Below, piece after piece: positions 1 to 6,968 of a DNA stretch of 17,018 nucleotides. Below the pieces are notes generated by a model, which saw only the letters and a list, made by a program, of their open reading frames with translations, searched no databases and was not told the origin of the DNA. The number at the start of each line of letters is the position of its first letter. Position 1 is the stretch's first letter. The translations under genes and the position numbers were made by a program. Where the stretch lies: the NCBI GenBank assembly GCA_022574065.1, contig JACZST010000011.1, forward strand, positions 1-17,018, given 5' to 3'. The stretch is from Acidobacteriota bacterium. GTDB taxonomy: Bacteria > Actinomycetota > Acidimicrobiia > Spongiisociales > UBA5794.

Positions 1-540
1 TCGGGTTCAACAGAAGCCACCGATCCCGGGGGAGTGACTCTGCTCCGGACCCCGGCGATCGACCTGGAGAAGACCGGCGCGCTCGACACCACGGTGGTGG
101 ATCCGGACAACCGGGCCGACGTGGATGACGAGATCAAATACACCTTCCGGGTGGAGAACACGGGCAACGTGACGCTCACGAACGTGACCGTTACCGACCC
201 GCTGTTCACGGTCGACGGCGGACCCATCACACTGATTCCGGGTCAGGTTGACACCACGACCTTCAAGGGCACCTACCTCCTGAACCAGGACGACATCGAC
301 GCCGGCAAAAGGGACAACACGGCCACGACGACCGGGACGACGCCTGCGGGCACGAACCCGGCGAGCGTGACCGACGAGGACGAGTACTTTCCTCTCCCGC
401 CTCGCCTGCGCTCCTTTGTTGCGACGCTGCAGGCCCTGGTAGAGGGGGGGTTCGCGGCACGCGACGTCGGGGCGTCCGGCCCCATCGATGAGGATCGGGA
501 CTGGGGTGCGACCGAGGCGCTGGAGTTGATCGAGGTCTAG
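1..540 (+). CDS. C-terminal part of a DUF11/DUF7507-like repeat surface protein (5' end outside window)
   Basis: The frame is open from base 1 to a TAG at 538-540, about 179 residues, so the 5' end lies outside the window; the GTG at 34 is probably internal. The visible part holds one Ig-like 'conserved repeat' domain: it opens with PAIDLEKTG, continues through DDEIKYTFRVENTGNVTLTNV and TVTDPL, and closes near NTATTTGT with a DEDEY motif. This is the pattern of DUF11/DUF7507 domains found in tandem in large secreted or wall-associated proteins. After about residue 130 comes a short tail (LRSFVATLQALVEGGF, then an acidic end) with no recognisable sorting signal or TM anchor. The role is probably structural or adhesive at the cell surface. 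The gene converges on the cmk operon across about 145 bp. Confidence 0.75.
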   Translation, partial: SGSTEATDPGGVTLLRTPAIDLEKTGALDTTVVDPDNRADVDDEIKYTFRVENTGNVTLTNVTVTDPLFTVDGGPITLIPGQVDTTTFKGTYLLNQDDIDAGKRDNTATTTGTTPAGTNPASVTDEDEYFPLPPRLRSFVATLQALVEGGFAARDVGASGPIDEDRDWGATEALELIEV

Positions 541-685
541 AGAGTCACGAGTCGCAAGCAAGATCCGGTAGCTCGCTGCGCTCACTTCCCAGCCGCCAGT
601 TCCCAGTTCTCAGAAAAGCGATCGCAGCCTGTTGTTCCGGTCACACAGCTGACAATTGGTCACCGGGAACTGGCAACAAAATCGG
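541..685. other. Convergent intergenic spacer holding a dispersed repeat
   Basis: This is the gap between the convergent DUF11-like gene and cmk. No ORF in it looks real. It contains a 10-bp perfect inverted repeat, GCCAGTTCCC (595-604) and GGGAACTGGC (665-674), and a copy of a dispersed repeat listed separately. The inverted repeat could act as a bidirectional terminator, but its 60-nt loop and lack of T-tract make that weak. Confidence 0.5.
619..677 (-). repeat. Dispersed intergenic repeat, copy A (minus orientation)
   Basis: Read on the minus strand this begins GTTGCCAGTTCCC and continues to a block GACCGGAACAACAGGCTGCG. Copy B at 5043-5093 on the plus strand begins with the same 13 bases and carries GATCGGAACAACGAGCTGCG at a matching place, with a small length difference between the blocks. 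The two copies are in inverted orientation, just outside the two ends of the scpA-cmk operon. Confidence 0.6.
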
Positions 686-1684
686 CTAGGTCGATCCGTA
701 TTCCACGGCTGCTTCGAGCAGGTCGGTGACGGGGTCGCGGAGCTTCTCATCCCACTCGTCGATTACCACGTAGCGCAGCTGGGTGCCGTCCCCGACGAGC
801 AAGCCCTCGGGATCGGGAAGCTCCACGCCGTGTTCGAAACCGAGCTTCACCGACCCTTCTCCGGGAAAGATGCCGGCAACATAGCCGGCATCAGGGTCGT
901 GGTACCCGAGGCCGTGCCATCCGATGTTCACCTTCTCGGTCGCCAACGGCAGGGCGGAGCGAACCACGGCGCGAAGGGTCCGAGTCAGGTCGATGACCTG
1001 AGGGTTGTGCTCGGCGAGAAGAGATGACAGCGTCAACGCCTGCGCCTCAGTGACATGGCGGAGCACAATCTCGGTGACCTGGTCCGCGGACAGGTGTCCG
1101 GTGTCGATGACGACCGCATCGCTTGCCGGGTGCAGCGGGGAAGCCTTGCGGGTCGAATCGGCATGGTCCCTTGCTGCAAGCTCGGCGGCGATCGCGGACA
1201 CGTCCATGCCTGCGGCCTCTGCATCTGTGGCCCGCCTGGCAGCCCTGACCTCGGGGGTCGCGGTCAGATACACCTTCACCTCGGCGTCGGGGAACACCAC
1301 GGTCCCGATGTCGCGACCATCGACCACGCCGGAGTCGCCCCGATTCCATAACCACGATCGTTGTAGATCCACCACCCGCTCCCGAACTCGAGGATGCACG
1401 GCCACCGCGCTCGACGCCGCCGTTACCTCGGGTGATCGAATGGCGGTGGTCACACCCTCGCCGTCCAGCGAAACGGTTCCATTGTCGAAGGAGAGGATGA
1501 CCGCGTCGAGCGCCTCGAGAACGTCGCCTTGCGCAGCGGGATCGCCGCCGCGACGCAGCGTGGCCAGCGCCGCCGCTCGATAGGTCGAACCGGTCTCGAG
1601 ATGAGGAAGGTCGAGCGCTTCGGCCACAAGGCCGGCGACGGTCGATTTCCCTACCCCGCCCGGTCCGTCGATCGTGATGACCAC
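686..1684 (-). CDS. cmk: Cytidylate (CMP) kinase with a C-terminal DUF1801-like extension
   Basis: Residues 1 to about 215 are a complete CMP kinase, which phosphorylates CMP/dCMP with ATP in pyrimidine nucleotide metabolism in the cytosol. The P-loop GPGGVGKST is at residues 7-15, and the family motif VVDGRDIGTVVFPDAEVKVY is present, followed by an RxxDxxR-type lid region and the normal DTGHLSADQV ending. Residues of about 225-332 are extra: the pattern EKVNIGWHGLGYH, VKLGFEHGVELPDPEGLL and QLRYV resembles DUF1801 (YdhG-like). Cmk is normally about 220-230 aa, so 332 aa is a fusion. The GTG start is preceded by GGAGG at a spacing of 4 nt, and the first 34 nt overlap the end of aroA, so translation is probably coupled. 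It is last in the operon. Confidence 0.93.
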   Translation of the reverse strand: MVITIDGPGGVGKSTVAGLVAEALDLPHLETGSTYRAAALATLRRGGDPAAQGDVLEALDAVILSFDNGTVSLDGEGVTTAIRSPEVTAASSAVAVHPRVRERVVDLQRSWLWNRGDSGVVDGRDIGTVVFPDAEVKVYLTATPEVRAARRATDAEAAGMDVSAIAAELAARDHADSTRKASPLHPASDAVVIDTGHLSADQVTEIVLRHVTEAQALTLSSLLAEHNPQVIDLTRTLRAVVRSALPLATEKVNIGWHGLGYHDPDAGYVAGIFPGEGSVKLGFEHGVELPDPEGLLVGDGTQLRYVVIDEWDEKLRDPVTDLLEAAVEYGST

Positions 1685-2946
1685 ACAGCCTCCAACGTGT
1701 CGAAGAACGTCGGCCAGGATACGGCGGCAGCAGACACACCCTCGATCGTCACCGGTCCGTTGGCTCCGGTAGCCGCCACTCCTGCGCTCATGGCAATCCG
1801 GTGGTCCCCCGCGGCGGCCACGATGCCCCCCTCCAGAAAACCGGTCCCAAGCACCTCGAAGCCGTCGGCGGTGGGCTCAGCTCCTCCGCCAAGGGATCGG
1901 ATCATGGCGACTGTGGAATCGATCCGGTCGCTTTCCTTGACTCGGAGCTCAGCCGCATCTCGGACCACGGTGACGCCCTCGGCGTAGGCAGCGAGCACGG
2001 CGACGATCGGAAGCTCATCGATCGCAGCCGCCGCCAACGCTCCCGACACCTCGGTTGCGGTCAAACCCACCCCGGTCACCGAGACCACACCGACCGGGTC
2101 GCCGTGGATCGCACCGGTGATCTCGGCCTGAACCTCCGCTCCCATGCGTTCCAGAATGGATAGGAACCCGAGCCGCCCGGGGTTCAACGAAACGCCAGGT
2201 GTCGCGACCTGGGAGCCATCGATGATGGCGGCTGCCGCCCATAGGTAGGCGGCGCTCGATGGATCCGCCGGGATCTCGTACTCGGTAGCGGGGATCGGTC
2301 CCGGGTCGACCCGGAACTTGCCGTCACCGACTCGCTCTCCGAGACCGAAGGTCTCCAGCCAGCGTTCCGTGTGGTCCCGAAAACCCTCAGGCCCGTCGAT
2401 GGTGGATGCCCCTTCCGCCTGGATGGCGGCGAACTCGAAGGCGGTGCGCACCTGGGCCGATGCGAGATCGACCACGACGTCGGCGCCGCGGAGGCGTCCG
2501 CCGTGGGTGACGAGCGGAGGAACGCCACCCGCGCTCGTCTCGATGTTGGCGCCGAGGGCGCCGAGCGGGGCAGCCAACCGATCCATCGGGCGGCGCATCA
2601 GCGACTCGTCTCCGACCAAGGTGGTGCGGAAGGCCGATCCTGCGGCGGCGCCGGCGAGGAGACGCATCGTGGTGCCCGAATTGGCGCAGTCGATGGGGTC
2701 GTCCGGGGCCATCCACCGGAGCCCCGTGATTCGCTCCCGAGTGGCCTTGACGCCGAAGCGTCGGATCGCCCGCAAGGTGGTGGCGACATCTGCCCCCGGG
2801 GCGAGGCCGGTGATCCGGCTCTCGCCTTCGGCCATCGCCGCCAGCAGCAGGGCTCGATGCGAGAGCGACTTGTCGCCGGGAACCCGCACCCCGGTGGTGA
2901 ATACACCCTCAGGCGGTGTGATCACCCGGGTATCTCGGTCAGCCAT
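1651..2946 (-). CDS. aroA: 3-phosphoshikimate 1-carboxyvinyltransferase (EPSP synthase)
   Basis: This enzyme joins phosphoenolpyruvate to shikimate-3-phosphate, the sixth step of the shikimate pathway to aromatic amino acids. With the chosen start it has 431 residues, normal for the family. Visible signatures are PGDKSLSHRALLL (Lys26), DCANSGTTMRLLAG (Asn89), YEIPADPSSAAYLWAAAA, DELPIVAVLAAYAEG, RVKESDRI and GDHRIAMS. I chose the ATG at 2946 because AGGAG lies 9 nt upstream; an ATG two codons earlier (2952) would be too close, and an upstream in-frame start (2988) would run into rluB. It overlaps the rluB stop by 8 nt and the cmk start by 34 nt, so rluB-aroA-cmk look translationally coupled. 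Confidence 0.96.
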   Translation of the reverse strand: MADRDTRVITPPEGVFTTGVRVPGDKSLSHRALLLAAMAEGESRITGLAPGADVATTLRAIRRFGVKATRERITGLRWMAPDDPIDCANSGTTMRLLAGAAAGSAFRTTLVGDESLMRRPMDRLAAPLGALGANIETSAGGVPPLVTHGGRLRGADVVVDLASAQVRTAFEFAAIQAEGASTIDGPEGFRDHTERWLETFGLGERVGDGKFRVDPGPIPATEYEIPADPSSAAYLWAAAAIIDGSQVATPGVSLNPGRLGFLSILERMGAEVQAEITGAIHGDPVGVVSVTGVGLTATEVSGALAAAAIDELPIVAVLAAYAEGVTVVRDAAELRVKESDRIDSTVAMIRSLGGGAEPTADGFEVLGTGFLEGGIVAAAGDHRIAMSAGVAATGANGPVTIEGVSAAAVSWPTFFDTLEAVWSSRSTDRAG

Positions 2947-3664
2947 CGTCATCGTCTCCTGCTGCGGCGTACAGGTCTCTGATCTCAACGATGGTCAGCG
3001 GACGTGAGCTGCCCGGAGCCAACCTGCGATCCCGCAGCGGCCCGATTGCGGTGCGAGTCAATCGCTGCACCGGGTGCCCGGCGGCGGCCAGCATGCGGCG
3101 CACGATCCGGTTCCTGCCCTCCCCCATCACTATCTCGACGATCGATGCCTCTCGGTAGCGATCCACGAGCTTGGCGCTCACCGCGGCGGCCGGCCCGTCA
3201 TCGAGCATCACACCGTCGGTGAGTCTCCGAAGTGCGGCGGCGTCGATATGGCCGTCGACCATCGCTACGTAGGTCTTATGCACACCGTAGCGAGGGTGGG
3301 TGAGGCGCAGAGTCAGGTCGCCGTCGTTGGTCAAGATGATGAGCCCCTCGGAGTCGACGTCGAGCCTTCCCACCGGAAAGATCCGCGGCTCGTCTGGCAC
3401 CAGGTCGGTCACGATCGGCCTCCCTTGCGGATCGCTCGTTGTGGTGACCACACCAGGTGGCTTGTACACGAGGTACGAGGCAAGGCCCGGTGCGACCGGG
3501 AGCGGGACACCGTCGATCCGGATCTCGGCGCTCGCCGGATCGGCTTGTTGTCCCAAGTGGGCTGGAACCCCATCGATCGTGACCCGCCCGGCCTCGATCA
3601 ATCGCTCCGCGGCTCGCCTGGATGCGAAACCCGAACGGGCGATCAGCTTGTGAATCCGTTCGAT
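2939..3664 (-). CDS. rluB: 23S rRNA pseudouridine synthase B family, non-canonical start
   Basis: This is an RluB/RsuA-family pseudouridine synthase, which isomerises specific uridines in rRNA (23S for RluB). An N-terminal S4 RNA-binding domain (KLIARSGFASRRAAERLIEA) is followed by the catalytic domain: YLVYKPPGVVTT, GRLDVDSEGLIILTNDGDL with the catalytic Asp in GRLD, and GRNRIVRRMLAAAGHPVQRL. It ends in an acidic DDDDG. The first ordinary start codon in frame is TTG at 3601, which would remove most of the S4 helix. The S4 sequence continues in frame upstream, but between the in-frame TGA near 3708 and 3601 there is no ATG, GTG or TTG. Candidates are ATC 3664 (matches family N-termini; GGAGG 4 nt upstream), ATT 3655 or CTG 3646. 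The start is therefore uncertain. It overlaps the scpB end. Confidence 0.88.
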   Translation of the reverse strand: MERIHKLIARSGFASRRAAERLIEAGRVTIDGVPAHLGQQADPASAEIRIDGVPLPVAPGLASYLVYKPPGVVTTTSDPQGRPIVTDLVPDEPRIFPVGRLDVDSEGLIILTNDGDLTLRLTHPRYGVHKTYVAMVDGHIDAAALRRLTDGVMLDDGPAAAVSAKLVDRYREASIVEIVMGEGRNRIVRRMLAAAGHPVQRLTRTAIGPLRDRRLAPGSSRPLTIVEIRDLYAAAGDDDDG

Positions 3665-4224
3665 GATCCCTCCGGGCGGAACGGGCGCTCCAGCGTTTCG
3701 ACGACCTCAGCCGGCGGCACGTGGTCGGCCAATGGCGGTAGTTCGCCGATCGAGTTGACACCGAGCTTTTCCAGCATCAGGTCGGTGGTCCCGTACAACA
3801 AGGCCTGTCCGGGCCCGGGTGCATGGCCGATTTCCTGAACGAGCCCGTGACGTTGCAGGGTTTGCAGCGCCCGCTCCGAGTCGACCCCGCGGATCTCTGC
3901 AACCTGGCCACGAGACACCGGTTGTTTGTAGGCCACCACCGCCAGCGTCTCCAACGCTGCACCAGAAAGCCGGGTCGCCTTCTCCGATGCAGCGAACCGC
4001 TCCAGGTACGGCTTGGTCTCTGGTGTCGTGTATAGGCGCCAGCCGCCACCGACCTGTCTCAGCGCCAGCCCCCCGTCGCGGGATTCCAGCCCCTCCTGGA
4101 TCTCTCCCAGGGCCACGGCCACCTGGTCGCGGGGGATCTCGAGAACCTCTGCGAGGTCGGTCTCGGACACGGGCGTCTCTGCGACGAACAGGATCGCCTC
4201 GATGGCGGCGCCTACCCCACTCAC
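3643..4224 (-). CDS. scpB: Segregation and condensation protein B
   Basis: ScpB is the winged-helix partner that, with ScpA, bridges the SMC dimer in chromosome condensation and segregation. The 193-residue protein begins VSGVGAAIEAILFVAETPVS, has the ALETLAVVAYKQPVSRGQVAEIRGVDSE core and the LLYGTTDLMLEKLGVNSIGELPPL region, all typical of the family. A longer in-frame extension upstream is unlike ScpB and overlaps scpA, so I chose the GTG at 4224. It overlaps the scpA stop as GTGA (4 nt), a standard coupled pair. The 3' end overlaps rluB by up to 22 nt. Confidence 0.94.
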   Translation of the reverse strand: MSGVGAAIEAILFVAETPVSETDLAEVLEIPRDQVAVALGEIQEGLESRDGGLALRQVGGGWRLYTTPETKPYLERFAASEKATRLSGAALETLAVVAYKQPVSRGQVAEIRGVDSERALQTLQRHGLVQEIGHAPGPGQALLYGTTDLMLEKLGVNSIGELPPLADHVPPAEVVETLERPFRPEGSSNGFTS

Positions 4225-5003
4225 TGCGCCTCCTGTCCTCGCATCAGCGCGTCGAATCTCTCGGCGGCCTCCGTCTCGCTGTACCCGACGACGATGGGTG
4301 CGAATCGGTCTTCTTGCGACACGCGGACGATCCCCCAACGCGCCAACTCGAGCAGGCCGAGGAAGTAGGCGACGACCTCGAGCGAGCTGGTGCAATGGAC
4401 GACGAGGTCCTCGAAGTCGGTCTCTACGGCCCCCGCCATTCGTGCCTGGAGGTCGACGATCGCCTCCTGGACCGACGGCAGCTCCATCGCGAGATGGTCC
4501 GTGTCCGGTTCGTCGTAGGCATCGGCAAAGACGCGATCGGCGATGGTCGCCAGACCGGCGAGGTCGACTCGGAGCACCAGCCTGGGTGCCGGGGGTGTCA
4601 CGTCCTCGAGCCCGACCATGCGTCCGACGAAGCGGTCGTTCGCCTCGATGCGGTGGGCTAGGACGGCGGCGACATCCTTGAAGGTGAGGTTTATCAGCAG
4701 TCGGGCCAGCAGCCGATCTCGCTCCCCGGCGAAGGCGAGCTCGTCGTCGAGGTCGAGTGCCCGATCATCCGGGAGCAGGTGCCGGGCCTTGATCTGGATG
4801 AGCGTCGACGCGATCAACAGGAACTCGCTCGTCACATCGAGCTCGAGGTCGCGCATCACATCGACGTAGTCGAGATACTCGGTGATGAGATCGCTGAGGC
4901 TGAGCTCGGTGATTTCCACCTGATGCGAAGTGATCAGTTGCAGCAGCAGATCGAGGGGCCCCTCGAAGACGCGCGTTTTCACCTCATAGGTCATAGGCGG
5001 CAT
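4221..5003 (-). CDS. scpA: Segregation and condensation protein A (kleisin)
   Basis: ScpA is the kleisin subunit of the bacterial SMC complex. Its 260 residues include the diagnostic N-terminal motif VFEGPLDLLLQLITSHQVEI (about residues 12-31), the ITEYLDYV segment, FLLIASTLIQIKARHLLP and the C-terminal winged-helix segment that contacts SMC (FLGLLELARWGIVRVSQED and onward). The start is ATG 5003 or ATG 4994 (three codons in); neither has a clear Shine-Dalgarno. It is the first gene of the five-gene minus-strand operon, so the promoter should lie in 5004-5128, which also contains dispersed repeat copy B. I could not pick a convincing promoter there. Confidence 0.94.
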   Translation of the reverse strand: MPPMTYEVKTRVFEGPLDLLLQLITSHQVEITELSLSDLITEYLDYVDVMRDLELDVTSEFLLIASTLIQIKARHLLPDDRALDLDDELAFAGERDRLLARLLINLTFKDVAAVLAHRIEANDRFVGRMVGLEDVTPPAPRLVLRVDLAGLATIADRVFADAYDEPDTDHLAMELPSVQEAIVDLQARMAGAVETDFEDLVVHCTSSLEVVAYFLGLLELARWGIVRVSQEDRFAPIVVGYSETEAAERFDALMRGQEAQ

Positions 5004-5042
5004 GGTAAAGGGGTCAGCATGCGAGGCGTGGGTTTACGAGCG

Positions 5043-5093
5043 GTTGCCAGTTCCCAGTTACCAGCTTTGTGATCGGAACAACGAGCTGCGATC
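5043..5093 (+). repeat. Dispersed intergenic repeat, copy B (plus orientation)
   Basis: This is the second copy of the element at 619-677. It begins GTTGCCAGTTCCCAGTTACC and ends in GATCGGAACAACGAGCTGCG. It lies just upstream of scpA, inverted relative to copy A. Confidence 0.6.
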
Positions 5094-5128
5094 TGTTTCT
5101 CCTCCTTTTTTTGGGGGAAAACCGCAAG

Positions 5129-5182
5129 AGCCCCCTCCGCCTCGCTCCGCTCGGCACCTCCCCCGGGAGGGGAGGAAACAGG
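5129..5182. repeat. Two-hairpin intergenic repeat, first tandem copy
   Basis: The unit starts AGCCCCCTCCG, then has a GC-rich quasi-palindrome (CTCGCTCCGCTCGG region), then a second stem CTCCCC/GGGGAG around CGGGA, and ends GGAGGAAACAGG. The second copy at 5205-5262 shares the start, the end and the two-stem plan. The two differ mainly in the sequence of the first stem, which suggests selection on structure. Confidence 0.7.
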
Positions 5183-5204
5183 CGGGGAGGGGGGCTTGGC
5201 CTGT

Positions 5205-5262
5205 AGCCCCCTCCGTCAGCGGCTTCGCCGCTGCCACCTCCCCCAATAGGGGAGGAAACAGG
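5205..5262. repeat. Two-hairpin intergenic repeat, second tandem copy (likely terminator for the OsmC gene)
   Basis: This copy shares AGCCCCCTCCG at its start and GGAGGAAACAGG at its end with the copy at 5129. It holds two clean stems: CAGCGGC-TTC-GCCGCTG (7 bp) and CCTCCCC-CAATA-GGGGAGG (7 bp). It lies 6 bp past the stop of the minus-strand OsmC gene, so the hairpins may also stop that transcript. Confidence 0.7.
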
Positions 5263-5268
5263 TACCGA

Positions 5269-5748
5269 TCAGACCAGTTCCAGTGATGTGCTGATATCGA
5301 TCGAGTCTCTGATGCTTCTTGCCACCGGGCAGAACTCGGCGTGACGGGCATGAGCACGGTCGATCTTCTCCTGAGTCTCCTCATCGGCGTCACCGGCGCC
5401 CCGCAACGTGTAGGTCACGTGGATGCGTTTGATGACGAGGACCTTCCCATCCAACTCGATCTCTCCCACCGCCTCTGAGGTGAGGTTTCCATGACTTGCG
5501 TTGATGCCGCGCGCCTCCAGCGCGCCTCCAAGGGTGCCGGTCAGTCAGCCGGCCGCCGCGGCAACGACGTAGTCGAGCGTCGTGGCGTCCGGTGGATACT
5601 CGCCCAGATCGGTGCCGTAGTGCTCGGCTATCTCGTCGTGGACGCCAAACGTGACTGGGTCATCCCTACCGGGCACCCAGGCATTGCGAATCGGACCCCT
5701 GACCCGTTCGATCTTGACCTTCGATCGATACACCACGTCGTCTGACAT
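5269..5748 (-). CDS. OsmC-family protein with selenocysteine at the active site (in-frame UGA)
   Basis: This reads as one 159-residue OsmC/Ohr-like peroxide-detoxifying protein if the TGA at 5547-5545 (codon 68) is decoded as selenocysteine. Before it is DATTLDYVVAAAAG, after it LTGTLGGALEARGI, then EIELDGKVLVIKRIHVTYTL and the second family Cys in HAEFCPVARSI (Cys140). The UGA sits exactly where the first active-site Cys of OsmC proteins occurs, after the AAAAG run, and the frame stays open and family-like to the terminal TGA. ATG 5748 has GAGGAG at good spacing. A hairpin at 5509-5525 fits a bacterial SECIS. OsmC-like selenoproteins have been reported from marine metagenomes, so the family is known but rare. 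A nonsense mutation or a sequencing error is the alternative; no selABCD gene is in the window. Confidence 0.82.
5509..5525 (-). promoter_or_regulatory. Candidate bacterial SECIS hairpin for the OsmC UGA
   Basis: On the mRNA strand the hairpin is GCGCGC-TGGAG-GCGCGC, a perfect 6-bp stem with a 5-nt loop whose second base is G. The loop begins 25 nt after the UGA. Published bacterial SECIS models ask for a short stem-loop at about 16-37 nt with a G in the first two loop positions, and this meets them. The stem is made wholly of GC repeats, which are also easy to find by chance in GC-rich DNA. Confidence 0.65.
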
Positions 5749-5805
5749 ACGGGCTCCTCTCGAAATTGGCGTGGCATCGATGGTATCCGGCTCTCGTTCC
5801 CTCGG

Positions 5806-6933
5806 CTACGCCGCAGCCAGCTCGGAGAGCCGGCGGGTCTGCGCCATCATCGCGATCACGATCGCCGCCACGAACACGAGTATCAGCGCCCATCCCGCGA
5901 TCGGCACAACGAGGGTTACCGCGATCACCACCAACGCTGCGATGACGCTCTCCCACAACAGCGGTCCGCCGGCCCGTTTCATTGCCCCAAGCAGGCCAAA
6001 GACGACCAGCGCCACCGCCAGGGCGAAGATCCATTGACCCGATGTAGAGAGTGGGTCGGCCGGGTGCGAGACCACCTCCTCGGCGGCCACTGCGTAGAGC
6101 ACGATCCCGAAGACGACCGGGAAGTGACCCATGGTGTACAGATCTCGCGCCATGGTGGTGCCGGCTATGCCGGCGGTCGCTCGCAGTGCCTCCTCGGCGC
6201 GGCCGGCGAAGCGGCCGAAGTAGAACCACCAGATGGTGACGGCTCCCAGAAACGCTGCGCCGAGGGCGATGGCGACCTCGAGGCTGCGGTCGAGCTCGAC
6301 CGCCGTCAGCCCGATGGCGACGATGGACTCTCCGAGCGCCAGGATGACGAACAGGCCGTGGCGCTCAGCAAAGTGGCCGGGTCGGATCTTGAAGTCGTAC
6401 GTCCGGGTGGCGGTCGTCGCCAACAGCTCCAGCGCCATGCCGGCCACCCAAGCGGCGACCCGCCACGTTGGGGTGAGGAAGCTGCCGACCAGCACCACCA
6501 CTCCGCCTGCGGCCGCCAGGGGCAGGTACTGAAGCAAGGCGCGGCGGGCGTCCATCGTGTCGAGCCCGGCGTAGAAAAGGGTGAGGCCGAGGAACAGCAC
6601 CAACGAGTAGGCAATGCCAAAAAGACGGGCGTCGTCGCCGAAGGCATCGGGAACCACCAACGCCATGAAGAGGCTGATCCCCATCGCCAGGATGAGGGCG
6701 AGCTGCACCACGACACGTTCGTTGCCGATGACGTTGATTCCCCAGGTGTATTGCTGCCAGGCCCACCACAACATGAAAAACACCAGCGCACCGCCGAGGA
6801 CGCCGGTTACCGTCGGGTCATGCTCGATGAGCGAGACGGTCTGGGTGACCGCGAAGACAAATACGAGGTCGAAGAACAGCTCGAGCGGCGAGACGCTGAG
6901 CTCGGGGATATCGCTGTGGTCGTTGTCGGTCAT
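5806..6933 (-). CDS. ltrA: LtrA-family (low temperature requirement protein A) membrane protein
   Basis: The 375-residue polytopic membrane protein opens with the LtrA signature SPLELFFDLVFVFAVTQTVSL (about residues 15-35). It then has FFMLWWAWQQYTWGINV, the loop RHGLFVILALGESIVAIG and AVTIWWFYFGRFAGRAEEAL, all family landmarks. About eleven or twelve hydrophobic segments can be seen. The biochemical function of LtrA proteins is poorly established. The start ATG 6933 lies 35 bp after the lipoprotein stop and the OsmC gene follows 57 bp downstream, so the three may be co-transcribed. No strong Shine-Dalgarno precedes the ATG. Confidence 0.9.
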   Translation of the reverse strand: MTDNDHSDIPELSVSPLELFFDLVFVFAVTQTVSLIEHDPTVTGVLGGALVFFMLWWAWQQYTWGINVIGNERVVVQLALILAMGISLFMALVVPDAFGDDARLFGIAYSLVLFLGLTLFYAGLDTMDARRALLQYLPLAAAGGVVVLVGSFLTPTWRVAAWVAGMALELLATTATRTYDFKIRPGHFAERHGLFVILALGESIVAIGLTAVELDRSLEVAIALGAAFLGAVTIWWFYFGRFAGRAEEALRATAGIAGTTMARDLYTMGHFPVVFGIVLYAVAAEEVVSHPADPLSTSGQWIFALAVALVVFGLLGAMKRAGGPLLWESVIAALVVIAVTLVVPIAGWALILVFVAAIVIAMMAQTRRLSELAAA

Positions 6934-6968
6934 CCAGCTCGTTGACGACTGTAGACCGAACGACGGGC

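Noticed and set aside
4225..4395. N-terminal extension of ScpB to 4395
   Set aside because: The extension is Arg-rich, unlike ScpB, and overlaps scpA; the GTGA overlap at 4221-4224 gives a standard start.
5545..5748. A 67-aa stand-alone protein and a separate 66-aa downstream protein (5269-5469)
   Set aside because: They are the two halves of one OsmC frame joined through an in-frame TGA; the sequence between them is family-like with no other stop.
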